A stretch of 64,000 nucleotides of DNA from Arthrobacter sp. 131MFCol6.1 (GCF_000374925.1 NZ_KB895550.1:1-64000), one strand, 5' to 3'; shown: positions 1 through 9,166, counted from the stretch's first letter. The notes: a model not told the origin generated them from the sequence alone. Numbers and translations are program-made.

Positions 1-214
1 GAACGTCCCTGCGGAGTGGTTCCTTGCAGCGCGTGGAGTAAACCCGCGATCCGCCTATGGGCAGCCGGCAACGGCCACGCCCGACATTGCTAGACCAGCG
101 GTAGTCTCCAGCCGAACACCTCGTCCTGCGGTACTCAATCCGCGCATATCAGTCTGACCGCGCCGTCGCCTTTGACACGCTGACTACCCCGCCAGACCAA
201 CCGGCATCCCAAAA

Positions 215-252
215 GGAAGCGGTCCCGGACAACCCAGTCCGGGACCGCTTCC
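215..252 (-). terminator. Strong hairpin, probable intrinsic terminator
   Basis: A perfect 16-bp inverted repeat (arms 215-230 and 237-252, core GGTCCCGGAC) has a six-base loop. Four A's lie just left of it (211-214), so a minus-strand transcript would end in a short U run. No recognised gene reads into it from the right, so it may instead stop plus-strand transcription coming from a gene left of the window. Confidence 0.6.
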
Positions 253-404
253 CCACGCCCTTGACAGACGAACACCACATATCAGGCGGTTCCCGCTCGG
301 ACTGAACGGCGACTCTAGTTCCTCCACGACGATCGCGCTGATCAGCAAAAGCGATTGGCGGCCCGCTTCCCGGTGTTCATGGATTGCCCTTGGCTTTCGA
401 GCGA

Positions 405-420
405 TGTTTCACGTGAAACG
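405..420. promoter_or_regulatory. parS: parS site 1 (ParB-binding centromere site)
   Basis: TGTTTCACGTGAAACG: the 14-bp core palindrome GTTTCACGTGAAAC (406-419) is intact, matching the actinobacterial/bacterial parS consensus TGTTTCACGTGAAACA at 15 of 16 bases. It lies about 2.7 kb from the next copy. Confidence 0.9.
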
Positions 421-2148
421 GGGCAGCCAAACTTTGACTTCGACGCGCATCAAACGCGAGGCCAAGCAGACGACCAGATGGCGGAGACGAATTGAGGCGG
501 ACGAATCCGGTCAACGGCTGGAGATCGGTCGGCAATCGTCATCCCGGAACCCCACCTTGGCCGGCCGACGGACGGGCCGAGTGCGGGCGCTTCGAGGGTT
601 CGTCCATCCGTAACTCGAATCAGGAAGAACGGCCTCGTACGGCTTGGCCGGTTCCTGGGACGGTGAGAGCTCGTCGCAGCAACAGACGAACGTGCGGGCG
701 GCCGCAGCTTGATGCGCGAGCAGGGCTGGTGGGGCAGCCGCCACGTCCTGGGGCGCCACCCAAAGCGCCCTACGCGCCGCTGTTGCGTTGCGAGGGCGCG
801 TAGTTGGTTCCGTGACCGCGAAGCAGGCTGCAGGGCGCTGGAGCCTTGGACGCCGTGAGGTGCGTCGAAGCGGCCACTGTTCATCCTCCGGGTAGGGCAA
901 TCACTCTCGCTGCCTACCGGTCTTTGTTCACGGAGGAACCCTTCGTCTAGGGGAATTGGGGTGGGGTACCCGGCTATCGCACCCATGTTGTCAGGTGCTG
1001 CCGCAACTTTGCTGTGGAAAGCCGTCGATTGCGAGACGGCTCTCTAGCTAAGCTTTACGCTCAGTGATTGGCGCTTGGCGATTGCTTCACGGCCGACCAT
1101 TCATGCCCCTGCTCTGGAGGCCCGTGGCTTGTTGCGTACGGGCGACGATATTCGACGCTGGTCTGGCGGTGGTTGGTGGGCTGTTGGCCTCGACGTGCGC
1201 CTCTACGCGATCCCTGAACCGAGGTCTGAATGTGGGTTTGGTAGGGGCATGCACGAGGCTCTCGACAAAGCTATTGGGCAGTACGGACCTCGACACGGAC
1301 TTGGACACGGTCTTCGCGTGGGCATGGATGCGGCCTTGATGTGCACGGCCTACTGGCATCGGCGCCGCAGGAAAATCTTGGGTTATGCCACTCGGCAGAG
1401 TGCCACTCATGGAAGTTTGGTCGCCGACGCTGAACGAGACTTCATAGCTTCACGGATCACCGCGTCCTTCGGCTCCCCCGCCAAGTTGCTGCTCGACGCA
1501 TCCGTCAACTTGCACACACATCCCTGATTCCGCATCCAGTTCCCGAAGACGCCGCGTCAGTTCGCCGGAGCTCGGGCAATCGGAACCGGGCACTTGCCAC
1601 ACATACGCCACCATCCAATTGGCCCCTCCTGCCGTATCCGACAGCTCGCACCCGCAATCCCGCCGCCGCACTCAGATGCAGATGGCGCCATGCCGGCATG
1701 CCTGGCACGTGACACGCCGGCTCCCCCACACAGTTCGACGCTGCTGCCGTAACCGTCAGCCGGCCAGAACGTGCGTGGGACAAAGCAGTCCTGAACTTGT
1801 TTTGCCACGTGCCCACGGCCCTCGCTGGCGGAAGGTCTGTAAGAGCCCTTCCTGCAGGAACTGTGAGCCAGCTCTGCTCTCCCTCAGGGGAGGACGAGTA
1901 GAGCCTGTGAGAAGTAGGTGCCGGCGTCGTGTCCATTGAGACCACGGGTCGATCACGCCTGCAGCGCACTAGGCCTGGCCCGGATTTTCGGGTGGCCGGT
2001 GTTTGGGCGCGCCCGCTGCCATCGTCGGGTGTGTGCTCAAGCTGCTGCATGACCAACTCCACAGTTTCCCCTGCCCGGCACTGCACGCTCCGGTTCACGG
2101 TGGTTCCGGCGGCCGGATTCGTCAAGGCCTAGGGAGGGAATCACAGTC

Positions 2149-2234
2149 CGCGACCCGCGACCTGCGACCCGCGACCTGCGACGTGCGACGTGCGACCTGC
2201 GACTTCGAGCCGCGGGCGGCGGGCGGCGGGCGGC
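2149..2234. repeat. Two adjacent heptamer tandem repeats
   Basis: Positions 2149-2204 hold eight 7-bp units of the form YGCGACC (cgcgacc/tgcgacc, with the last base varying). Positions 2214-2234 hold three 7-bp units GGGCGGC. Both have a seven-base period and sit inside the gene-free region. Function is unknown; slippage-derived low-complexity sequence or a protein-binding iteron are both possible. Confidence 0.75.
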
Positions 2235-3012
2235 GGGGCGCTGCAGGATTCGCTTCGCTGACCGCACCGAAGCGGCAAGTGGATACCGGAACCGGACGGG
2301 ACCGGACCGTAAAGAGGGCACGTCGGCAGCCGGGTCAGTCTGGTTGGGTTCTGGACTCGGGCATGCGAGTGTGAACAGTGCCGGCTCGACCGGTTCCGCA
2401 GTCGGGCTGCTCCCTCAGCCCGGATCCCCCAGCCCCACCGGCATGGGTTCAGCCGGGACAACTCCAGTACCATCGCAATCTAGACAACGCCTGGCAAACC
2501 TCACCGTCGACGTCGGACTTCGGGTATGCACCAACCAACGGTCACGGCGGCGGTCGCGAGCTTATGCGAGTAGAGGATGTTTGAACCAGGAAGAACCACC
2601 GAGGACGTACGTCCCGAAGCTCTCACGACCCAGAAATACACGATGCCCTCCTAAGCTCATCGTGCCCGGGGCGCCCGTCGGGGCAACATGGCACGACGAG
2701 GCGATCCCATGGTCGGCACGCTGCCTGGAGACAAAAGGCTGAAACGGCTGCACTCCCCTGGTGGTCTCGAAATCTGGTGTTCTCAAAATCCGACATTGCC
2801 CTGTGGGACAGCACGCTCCGACGTAGGGGCCAGACGACCCAATCTGACGCAGTCGGCACTACGCTCGACGTGACATGGTTCGACCCACCTGGCTTTAGGG
2901 CTTCGGCCAACGGTAGGGCGACCCCTTCCCGAGACTGCTGCACCGCAGGTCGAGGCAGACTCCAGGCGCTGTTGTCAGGGCCGTCCATGGCCCGGACTTT
3001 AGCCAGCGGCCC

Positions 3013-3068
3013 GTGGACGGAGCGGTGGATAGAGCGGTGGATATTGCTGTGGATAACTTTGTGGATTA
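3013..3068 (+). repeat. 12-bp-period array of DnaA-box-like motifs
   Basis: GTGGA recurs at exactly 3013, 3025, 3037, 3049 and 3061, a strict 12-bp period. The fourth unit contains the perfect DnaA box TGTGGATAA (3048-3056, the reverse complement of TTATCCACA). The fifth gives TGTGGATTA (3060-3068, one mismatch). The second and third give GGTGGATAG and GGTGGATAT. All have the same orientation. Same-orientation, regularly spaced boxes are typical of cooperative DnaA binding at origins, so this is a candidate origin or DnaA-titration element. A parS site follows about 90 bp downstream. Confidence 0.7.
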
Positions 3069-3159
3069 GTGGCCGGCTGTAGCCAGCTCGTGCCGGAAGG
3101 ATCATGCTCCAACGGCGTCTGTGATATCTGCCCGGAAGCTCCCTTGCGGGGCAACTTTC

Positions 3160-3175
3160 CGTTTCACGTGAAACA
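3160..3175. promoter_or_regulatory. parS: parS site 2
   Basis: CGTTTCACGTGAAACA: intact 14-bp core at 3161-3174. It lies between the two DnaA-box clusters (3013-3068 and 3392-3458), an arrangement that places a ParB loading site inside a putative replication-initiator binding region. Confidence 0.9.
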
Positions 3176-3391
3176 TGGTCAGCTCAGCCAGCAACGCTGG
3201 CCGGAGCATTCGTGGAGATGTCCCAAATCGCCGTTCTGCGGTTAATTTTTCGAGGAATTTGGCCTCGTCTTTGTGATTGGCGCCAGCATACTGACGGGTT
3301 GGCCAGGGCACATCCACTGCAAGGTGGACAGCTGGTCAGGAATCCAATGCGAGAGGCCCCAGCCGGGCTTCGCAGCTCACGGAGCGGGGCA

Positions 3392-3458
3392 TGTGAATAA
3401 TCTCTCAGGGCCTGTGGATAACTGTGTGAATAACTTCTGTGGAGAAACTGGTGGATAT
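3392..3458 (+). promoter_or_regulatory. Second DnaA-box cluster
   Basis: Five same-orientation motifs: TGTGAATAA (3392-3400), the perfect box TGTGGATAA (3413-3421), TGTGAATAA (3425-3433), TGTGGAGAA (3438-3446) and GGTGGATAT (3450-3458). The last four are spaced 12-13 bp apart, echoing the 12-bp phasing of the cluster at 3013. The stretch between the clusters includes a locally AT-rich segment around 3241-3260, as expected of a duplex-unwinding element, but this is inference. Confidence 0.65.
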
Positions 3459-4631
3459 CGAGGAAGCATCGGATTCGACAGTCCCCTGGGAGTGCCGGTA
3501 AGGCCCCAATGTGGGACGCCGTTGACCCTGGTCTGGGGCCTTGGGACGGCAGTCATGACGGCGCGTGTGGTGTCCGTGGGGCCAGCACGGGGTCATCAAT
3601 ATGGTGGCGATTTGCGGACGGACACGTGAGAGCTCGAAGGACATTCCCGGTCGACAGCGGTGGTGCCTGCCGGGGGCGGGGGGAGAGAGGCCGCAAGAGC
3701 CGGCGTCCCTTGCGTTGTCGCAGAGGGGTCAAGGCGCTGCATTCCGGCTAGCAACGCATGGAATCGAAGAGGGCAAAGAGGAAGAAGTGCATTCGCCGGC
3801 ACCGTGATCTGGATCAAACAGGGAAACACAAGGGCCCGGCTCAAGGCCAGTCCCCTCTTCAGCAGAGGCGCAACGACCGGCTGCCGACGGCACGGGGGTC
3901 TGGGGAAACTCCCTGCGGGTTGAGTGAGCTTGAGACCGAACGTGCCCGGGGTTAGCAGGCAATGGTCAGCGCGCAGTCGATGGGGCCGGGGACAGCTGGC
4001 AGTAGTCACGACGGAGATGATCATGCCGGGACCTGAACCGAGGTGATGGGTGACCAGACGACCAGCAGCGGCACGGCGGGTTGACCCTGGCAGATGCCAG
4101 AGGTCCCTGGACAAGCGGAGCGTCGACTCGGGCACTGTGAGGGCTGCGGACGGAGACACCGTATGGCCAGATCCCCGGACCTGGCACGCCCTGGAAGTAG
4201 CTTCGCGCCCAACGGATGGAACTGTCCCAAAACCCCTGTCTGGTCGGTTCGGCGATGGACTGGGAGCCCTGTCCCCCGCGTCCGACGTCGGGTAGCCTGC
4301 AGGTTATGAGTCGGCCGTACTGCGGCGGGACGAGTACCTCCGAAGGCTTCCTGCCGCGGCGGCCTAAAATCGGTCATCAAATCAGACAACATAGGCCGTC
4401 GGAGTGGACATTCGCCTGAGGCCCCGAGCTGGTGTTCTGCCCCCAGCCCCAGGGACTTGGCCCGCATCCCACTGCGCCCAAACGGGTCCATTGCAGGCCG
4501 TAGCAGGCCCCTCAGGTTTGAATACTGACGCGTGCAGCCGGCCTGAAGAGTCCTTAAGGACGGACGTCAGTCCCCCAGCGGAGTCTACGCAGGGAAATTT
4601 GTGACTGCCTCACTGCAGACTGGTCCGAGTG

Positions 4632-4663
4632 GGCCCACATGTTTCACGTGAAACGTGTGGGCC
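4632..4663. promoter_or_regulatory. parS: parS site 3 inside an extended palindrome
   Basis: The parS core GTTTCACGTGAAAC occupies 4641-4654. The flanks GGCCCACA (4632-4639) and TGTGGGCC (4656-4663) are also exact inverted repeats, so the whole 32 bp is a near-perfect palindrome interrupted only at 4640/4655 (T and G). None of the other six sites has such flanks. Confidence 0.9.
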
Positions 4664-5002
4664 TGGAGATTCTGCCACCGAGCCGGATGTCGTGGCGATC
4701 TGCGTGAAATCCCGCCGGTAGTGCGAGCCTGTAGTGCGAAATATGAGTCGCAGCCAGCCGCGGCGGGTGATTGGCAAGGAGTTCTGCTGTTCGCGTTGGC
4801 GGAGGATCTTTCGGCTGCCCGGGCCGGAGTCGTCCAGGCCGCCAAGCGGAGAGACGCACGCCAGGAAGCGCATTGGTGCACCTCCTCCACGCCTCCAGAC
4901 CGGCGGAAGCGCGGTGCCCAGACCCGCGATCCGCGGATTATCTAAGAGTCCACTGTCACTTATAGGAATATTTATGATTTGCACGAGTCGGTCCTGGTGG
5001 TG

Positions 5003-5016
5003 GTTTCACGTGAAAC
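5003..5016. promoter_or_regulatory. parS: parS site 4
   Basis: Intact 14-bp core GTTTCACGTGAAAC, flanked by G on the left and A on the right. It lies 68 bp from site 5, centre to centre, the tightest pair in the cluster. Confidence 0.9.
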
Positions 5017-5069
5017 ATGGGAGGGCGGAGTGGGCCGGCAACTCTTCAGCACTCGGGTGACGAACGCAC

Positions 5070-5085
5070 TGTTTCACGTGAAACC
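5070..5085. promoter_or_regulatory. parS: parS site 5
   Basis: TGTTTCACGTGAAACC: intact core at 5071-5084. It belongs to the dense cluster of five sites between 4641 and 5697. Confidence 0.9.
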
Positions 5086-5498
5086 GTCTCCGCGCCAGCC
5101 AGCCACATGCTGGGGAAGGTATTGACTGGCAGCATGATCGCCGCGTGGGGGCGACGTGGACGAATACGTGTCAATCCCGCGCAATTGTGGACATCCATTG
5201 CCTGGGCACCTATTTCACCGCGGACGCGGTTCGCTCCAATCCACTCCGTTTTACCGGCGGAGGTGCAGGAACTGGCGCAGCGCGCTTGCCCTGACGGGAA
5301 GATGCGGCGCCTGCCTGATCTCGTGTCGGCAGCGGTGCGTGGTGTCCGACGGGGAATCGCAGGTCCACTCACTTCTGAAGACCAGGCTTCTGACCCAGGT
5401 GTGCCCCACGCCATCACTCCTCCGACTGGGCTAACAGCGCGTCGAGTGCCTTTCGAGTCCGGGCCCGTCGACGCAAGACCTATCCATGCGCGAGTTGG

Positions 5499-5514
5499 TG
5501 TTTCACGTGAAACA
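5499..5514. promoter_or_regulatory. parS: parS site 6
   Basis: TGTTTCACGTGAAACA: a perfect 16-bp match to the parS consensus. Confidence 0.92.
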
Positions 5515-5681
5515 CGTCGTGCGTACGAGGTGCGCATCGCGGTTGGGTCGAGTTTTGCCAAACACCAAGTCGGGCTCCGCCAGAAATGGGATATCGGGAG
5601 GAACGTAACTTTGGGAAACCCGTTAGCAAAAGCGTCCTTCACTGAGCCAGTTCACTACTACGCAGTGCATGGCAAGCCTCA

Positions 5682-5697
5682 TGTTTCACGTGAAACA
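5682..5697. promoter_or_regulatory. parS: parS site 7
   Basis: TGTTTCACGTGAAACA: a perfect 16-bp match to the parS consensus and the last copy before trxA. I saw no further full copy in the remaining 58 kb. Confidence 0.92.
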
Positions 5698-5942
5698 AGT
5701 CTCCGGCGACGTGCCGACCCGACCGGCTCCCCGACATGCGTCCAGGTATGTAGGGAACTGCGGCTGCTTCACCGCTGACCGGAGCCTCCCGGAACGGCGG
5801 ACGTCCACGGAAGAGGTGAATTGCCCGCCGGGAGAAAATAGGACCCAAAGCCACCCGGCAGAAGTTGCAATATCACTTCTGGTGGATTCCTGATGGTCGA
5901 GGCAGTCCCACTCCCCCGCTGCGGGCCGTGGATCACAGCAAA

Positions 5943-5975
5943 AAAGTGGCCCCCGCCAGAAGCGGGGGCCACTTT
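5943..5975 (-). terminator. Terminator of trxB-trxA
   Basis: Perfect 14-bp arms (5943-5956 and 5962-5975, core AAAGTGGCCCCCGC) with a five-base loop. The A run at 5941-5945 gives a U tract on the minus strand. It sits eight bases past the trxA stop codon and can act in both directions. Confidence 0.88.
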
Positions 5976-5983
5976 CGGTCAGC

Positions 5984-6310
5984 CTAGGACAGGACGTCCG
6001 CAAATTCCTTCTCGAAGAACTGCTTGGGCCGGGCACCGATGACGGTGCTCTTGACCTCGCCGCCCTGGAACAGGTAAACGGCCGGGATGGAGGTGATACC
6101 GTACTCGGCAGCGATGGCCGGGTTGTCGTCAACGTTCACCTTGACCACGTCAACCTTCTCGCTGTACTCGACCGAAATCTCGTCAAGAATCGGACCGAGT
6201 TTGCGGCAGGGGCCGCACCATTCGGCCCAGAAATCGACAATGACGGGCTTCTCGGAGGCCAGTACATCAGTGCTGAAGCTGGCGTCCGTTACGTCTTTTG
6301 CGTTGCTCAT
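5984..6310 (-). CDS. trxA: Thioredoxin
   Basis: A 108-residue cytoplasmic thioredoxin that reduces protein disulfides and is itself reduced by the thioredoxin reductase encoded just upstream. The active site WCGPC has cysteines 32 and 35. The cis-proline that shapes the active site is Pro76 in SIPAVYLF. Length is typical. The start is the ATG at 6310 (MSNAKD); a longer frame back to 6442 would run through the end of trxB and lacks family similarity. It lies 37 bp after trxB, probably in one transcript ending at the hairpin 5943-5975. Thioredoxin near the origin next to trxB is standard in actinobacteria. Confidence 0.97.
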   Translation of the reverse strand: MSNAKDVTDASFSTDVLASEKPVIVDFWAEWCGPCRKLGPILDEISVEYSEKVDVVKVNVDDNPAIAAEYGITSIPAVYLFQGGEVKSTVIGARPKQFFEKEFADVLS

Positions 6311-6347
6311 AACCTTTGTCTCTCTTCCGTTGGTTGCTGCGCGCCGT

Positions 6348-7304
6348 TTAGGCGTGGAAATCTGCGAGGTAGTGCTCGACGTCGAGGGCCGCCACACAGC
6401 CGGAACCGGATGCGGTGATCGCCTGGCGGTAGGTCGGATCAATCACGTCGCCGGCAGCGAAGACGCCAGGGACGCTTGTCTTGGAGGTGCGGCCGTCCAC
6501 AGCGATGGTTCCCTCTGCGGTCAGCTCGAGCTTGCCCTTGACCAGATCGGTGCGGGGATCGTTGCCGATCGCCACGAACACTCCGGTCACGGCCAGTTCG
6601 GTTTCCGTGCCGTCCACCAGGTTCTTCAACCGCAATGCGGTGACTTTGTCCTGTCCCAACACGTCTTCCACACCGGTGTTCCACACGAAGTTGATCTTCT
6701 CGTGGGCCAAGGCGCGGTCAGCCATGATCTTGGAAGCGCGAAGGGTGTCGCGGCGGTGAACCACCGTGACGGACTTGGCGAACTTGGTGAGGAAAAGGGC
6801 CTCTTCCATGGCGGAGTCGCCTCCACCAATGACCGCAATGTCCTGGTCCTTGAAGAAGAAACCGTCGCAGGTTGCACACCAGCTCACACCGTGGCCCGAA
6901 AGCCTCTTCTCGTTCGGCAGCCCAAGCTCACGGTAGGCGGAGCCGGTGGAAAGAATGATGGAACGGGCCTTGAAGGTCTCCCCCGTGCCGATGGTGACGG
7001 TCTTGACGTCGCCGTCGAGGTCCAGGTCGGTGACGTCCTCGAACTGGATCTCCGTGCCGAAGCGGGCGGCCTGCTTCTCGAAGTTCTCCATCAGGTCCGG
7101 GCCCATGATGCCGTCGGGGAACCCCGGGTAGTTCTCCACGTCCGTGGTGTTCATCAGTTCGCCGCCGGCCGTAACCGAGCCCGCCAAGAGCAGCGGCTTC
7201 AGGTTCGCGCGCGCCGTGTACACCGCTGCGGTGTAGCCCGCCGGGCCGGAGCCGACGATGATGACATCACGTACTTCGGAGGCAGTGTTTTCTGCGTTGC
7301 TCAC
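6348..7304 (-). CDS. trxB: Thioredoxin-disulfide reductase
   Basis: A 318-residue NADPH- and FAD-dependent reductase that recharges thioredoxin. The FAD-binding GSGPAG is at residues 18-23, the redox-active CATC at 143-146 (WCATCDG), and the NADPH-binding GGGDSA around 160-165. A second FAD-contact stretch (VFAAGDV) lies near the C-terminus. The start is the GTG at 7304 (MSNAENTASE), with GGAAGAGG upstream; an in-frame ATG further upstream would add a non-homologous tail. Expression is probably driven by the sigma-R-like promoter at 7364-7389. Confidence 0.96.
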   Translation of the reverse strand: MSNAENTASEVRDVIIVGSGPAGYTAAVYTARANLKPLLLAGSVTAGGELMNTTDVENYPGFPDGIMGPDLMENFEKQAARFGTEIQFEDVTDLDLDGDVKTVTIGTGETFKARSIILSTGSAYRELGLPNEKRLSGHGVSWCATCDGFFFKDQDIAVIGGGDSAMEEALFLTKFAKSVTVVHRRDTLRASKIMADRALAHEKINFVWNTGVEDVLGQDKVTALRLKNLVDGTETELAVTGVFVAIGNDPRTDLVKGKLELTAEGTIAVDGRTSKTSVPGVFAAGDVIDPTYRQAITASGSGCVAALDVEHYLADFHA

Positions 7305-7363
7305 TGAACGGTGAACCTCTTCCTTTGTCGATGCGCCCGCCTCGATGGCCGGCCACATGGCAC

Positions 7364-7389
7364 AACTATTGCCGGGCATTGAATATTCC
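7364..7389 (-). promoter_or_regulatory. Candidate sigma-R/sigma-H promoter of trxB-trxA
   Basis: Read on the minus strand, GGAAT (7389-7385) is followed after exactly 18 bases by GTT (7366-7364; GTTG if extended). This matches the GGGAAT-N18/19-GTT promoters used by the thiol-stress ECF factors SigR of Streptomyces and SigH of mycobacteria, whose classic targets include trxBA. The predicted transcript would begin about 50 bases before the trxB start. The rest of the 270-bp gap (7305-7574) shows nothing else I can name. Confidence 0.6.
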
Positions 7390-7574
7390 GGCCGAAATGG
7401 GCGTCACGGAGCAACACCACTACAAAGGGTACCGGTTTGCCGCGGCCGGAGCCGGAGACCGCCCCGGATTACAGTGCCGCCTGCGCAGGGCCGCCGTTGC
7501 ACGGCCGCACCCTTACAGCGCAGCCTTCGAGCGCAGCGGCCGCTGTTCAGCGCAGAGGAGCCAGGGCAGATCCG

Positions 7575-9131
7575 CTACTGGACCTTGATTTCGGCCAAGC
7601 GCAGGCCGTACCCATAGCGGGTCTTGGGAGCGGCCAGCTTCGGAAGCTTCTTGATGGACACGATCACATATTGCGCCGTGACGGGTTCAGACAGCGGCAT
7701 GGTCAGGTCCGGTGACGTAAAGCTGTTGCTGCCAATCTGCTTTGCACCGTCCAGGGTCGGGCTGTCATTGGTGAAGACGCTGATGTTGCCACCGGAGGCC
7801 CCCAGTTGGCTCAGGGTGACGGAGGAGACCTTGGAAGGGTCCTTCAGCTTGACCACGAGCGGAACTTCGGAGGCGAGACCTCCCCAGTCATCCGTGGCAA
7901 ACTCCATGTCGGACCAGAAGCTCGCGCCGTTCCCGTCAATAGTCTTTGCGAGGTCGGAATCGTAATTCCCGGCGAAATCGAAGTTGCCGAGCCGCGTCAC
8001 GTCTTCGATGACGGGCGGACCGGCAGCAGGCGCCTCGGTGGCGGTCGAGGACGGTTGCGCGGTGGACGGTTCCGGCGCGCTGGACGAGGCGGAGGTTGCG
8101 GCGTTGGTCTGCGGGCTGCTCTTGAAGAGGCTGCCAAGGTTGGTGACCGCGAAGATCAGGCCCACCACCAGCACGGCAGCCAAGAGCCCGCCCACCAGCC
8201 AGCGCATGGAGCGCGGCTCCCGGTTGGGCTCGTCTTCGTACTCGTACTCGTCCTCATCCTGGTCGACGGCGGCACGGGCGGAGGCGGGGAAGTTGCCCGG
8301 AGCCCGATCCGCGGAGTCGAAGCCGGCCCCGGCCACTCCGGCGGCCGCGGCTGCGCCGCCGTCGTGCTCGCCGCCGCGCCGATCGTCACTGGTGTGGTCG
8401 TCGTCGGACCACAAGGAAACTTTAGGTGCCGCCGCGGGTGCCGGCTGCTGCGCGGCCGGCTCGGCCTGGCGGGGCGCGGCGCCGCTCTGGACGGGCTGCG
8501 GGGCCGTCGAATGCGCCGCGGTCTCCTGCGGCGCAGTTGTGGGGGCTTTGGGGGCCCTGGCGGCTGCCGCTCCGGCTGCTGCCGTGACGCCTGCCGCGGC
8601 AGCGGGAGCCGACGCGGGCCGCGACGGTACTCCGGCGGGGGGTACCGCCGGGGAAACCGGCGGCTGGCCGGCTGTGCCCTGACCCTGGCCATAGTTGATG
8701 TACCCGGCGTCGACTTCCTCGTCGTCGTAAAGTCCGTCGTAGGTTTCGGGTTCGTGGGAGCGGGCCTGCCCAAAGATCTCGCTGCCGAGAGTGTCCGTGA
8801 AGAAGGGTTCAACGTAAGGCGGGTTGGAAGACACCACAAGATCCAGGAGGTCCGCCGCAGAGGTGTGGTTGGTGATCAGGTACGTGGTGGCATCGCTGAC
8901 GCCAAGATCCAGGATCTGCACGTTGCCGGGCCGTTCGCCCGTGGCCACTTCACGGGCGCTCTGGGCCACCTGGTCGGCGTTGCCCGGGCCTGCGACGAGG
9001 ATGCTCACGGGACGGTTAAGCACCTGGTCCACACCGTCCAGCACCAGATCCTGGTCATGTGAGGTCAGTACGGTGGCAGTGACCTTGTAGCGGCCACCGA
9101 GTACTGATCCGACATCGATCGGGTGGGACAC
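7575..9131 (-). CDS. Membrane protein with kinase-like N-terminus and extracellular C-domain (MurJ partner)
   Basis: 518 residues in four parts. Residues about 8-100 begin LGGRYKV, resembling the first strand of a Hanks-type kinase N-lobe, but I see no catalytic HRD or DFG motifs. A long Ala/Pro-rich and acidic linker follows (150-305). One membrane segment spans about 311-331, then a Ser/Thr-rich spacer and a C-terminal domain of about 140 residues that looks like an F5/8-type (discoidin) beta-sandwich. Mycobacterial MviN (Rv3910) carries the same parts, pseudokinase, membrane segment and extracellular domain, fused behind the MurJ domain. Here they form a separate protein just downstream of murJ. 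Likely role: regulation of lipid II flipping, perhaps through an FHA protein. The start is the GTG at 9131 with AGGAGG upstream. Confidence 0.7.
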   Translation of the reverse strand: MSHPIDVGSVLGGRYKVTATVLTSHDQDLVLDGVDQVLNRPVSILVAGPGNADQVAQSAREVATGERPGNVQILDLGVSDATTYLITNHTSAADLLDLVVSSNPPYVEPFFTDTLGSEIFGQARSHEPETYDGLYDDEEVDAGYINYGQGQGTAGQPPVSPAVPPAGVPSRPASAPAAAAGVTAAAGAAAARAPKAPTTAPQETAAHSTAPQPVQSGAAPRQAEPAAQQPAPAAAPKVSLWSDDDHTSDDRRGGEHDGGAAAAAGVAGAGFDSADRAPGNFPASARAAVDQDEDEYEYEDEPNREPRSMRWLVGGLLAAVLVVGLIFAVTNLGSLFKSSPQTNAATSASSSAPEPSTAQPSSTATEAPAAGPPVIEDVTRLGNFDFAGNYDSDLAKTIDGNGASFWSDMEFATDDWGGLASEVPLVVKLKDPSKVSSVTLSQLGASGGNISVFTNDSPTLDGAKQIGSNSFTSPDLTMPLSEPVTAQYVIVSIKKLPKLAAPKTRYGYGLRLAEIKVQ

Positions 9132-9166
9132 GGGCTCCTCCTAGACTGTCCGGGACCTGCCGACGT

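Larger units (their letters stand above)
1..5940. other. Long gene-free region with parS and DnaA-box clusters
   Basis: I can support no protein-coding or RNA gene in this stretch. Open frames exist on both strands, but they overlap one another, match no family I know, and several simply read through parS sites (giving the peptides FHVKH or VSRET). Base composition looks less GC-rich than in the flanking genes and codon structure is not evident. It contains seven parS sites, two clusters of DnaA-box-like motifs, heptamer tandem repeats, and a 16-bp-arm hairpin near the left edge. By actinobacterial synteny parB and the rpmH-dnaA cluster might lie to the left, but no piece of parB is recognisable at position 1. 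The most likely role is an origin-proximal centromere region. A decayed gene block is the main alternative. Confidence 0.7.

Noticed and set aside
1..93. Possible C-terminal end of parB
   Set aside because: Short open frames ending at 41 and 93 have no ParB-like sequence.
901..980. Possible tRNA-like segment
   Set aside because: No TTC-arm consensus (GGTTCRANYCC) and no cloverleaf pairing could be drawn.
1075..1527. 150-codon plus-strand frame in the gene-free region
   Set aside because: No ribosome binding site, no recognisable domain, and equally long competing frames; could be a decayed gene but not supportable.
5017..5778. 253-codon open frame in the gene-free region
   Set aside because: It reads through four parS sites, its peptide shows no family resemblance, and overlapping frames of similar length exist on the other strand.
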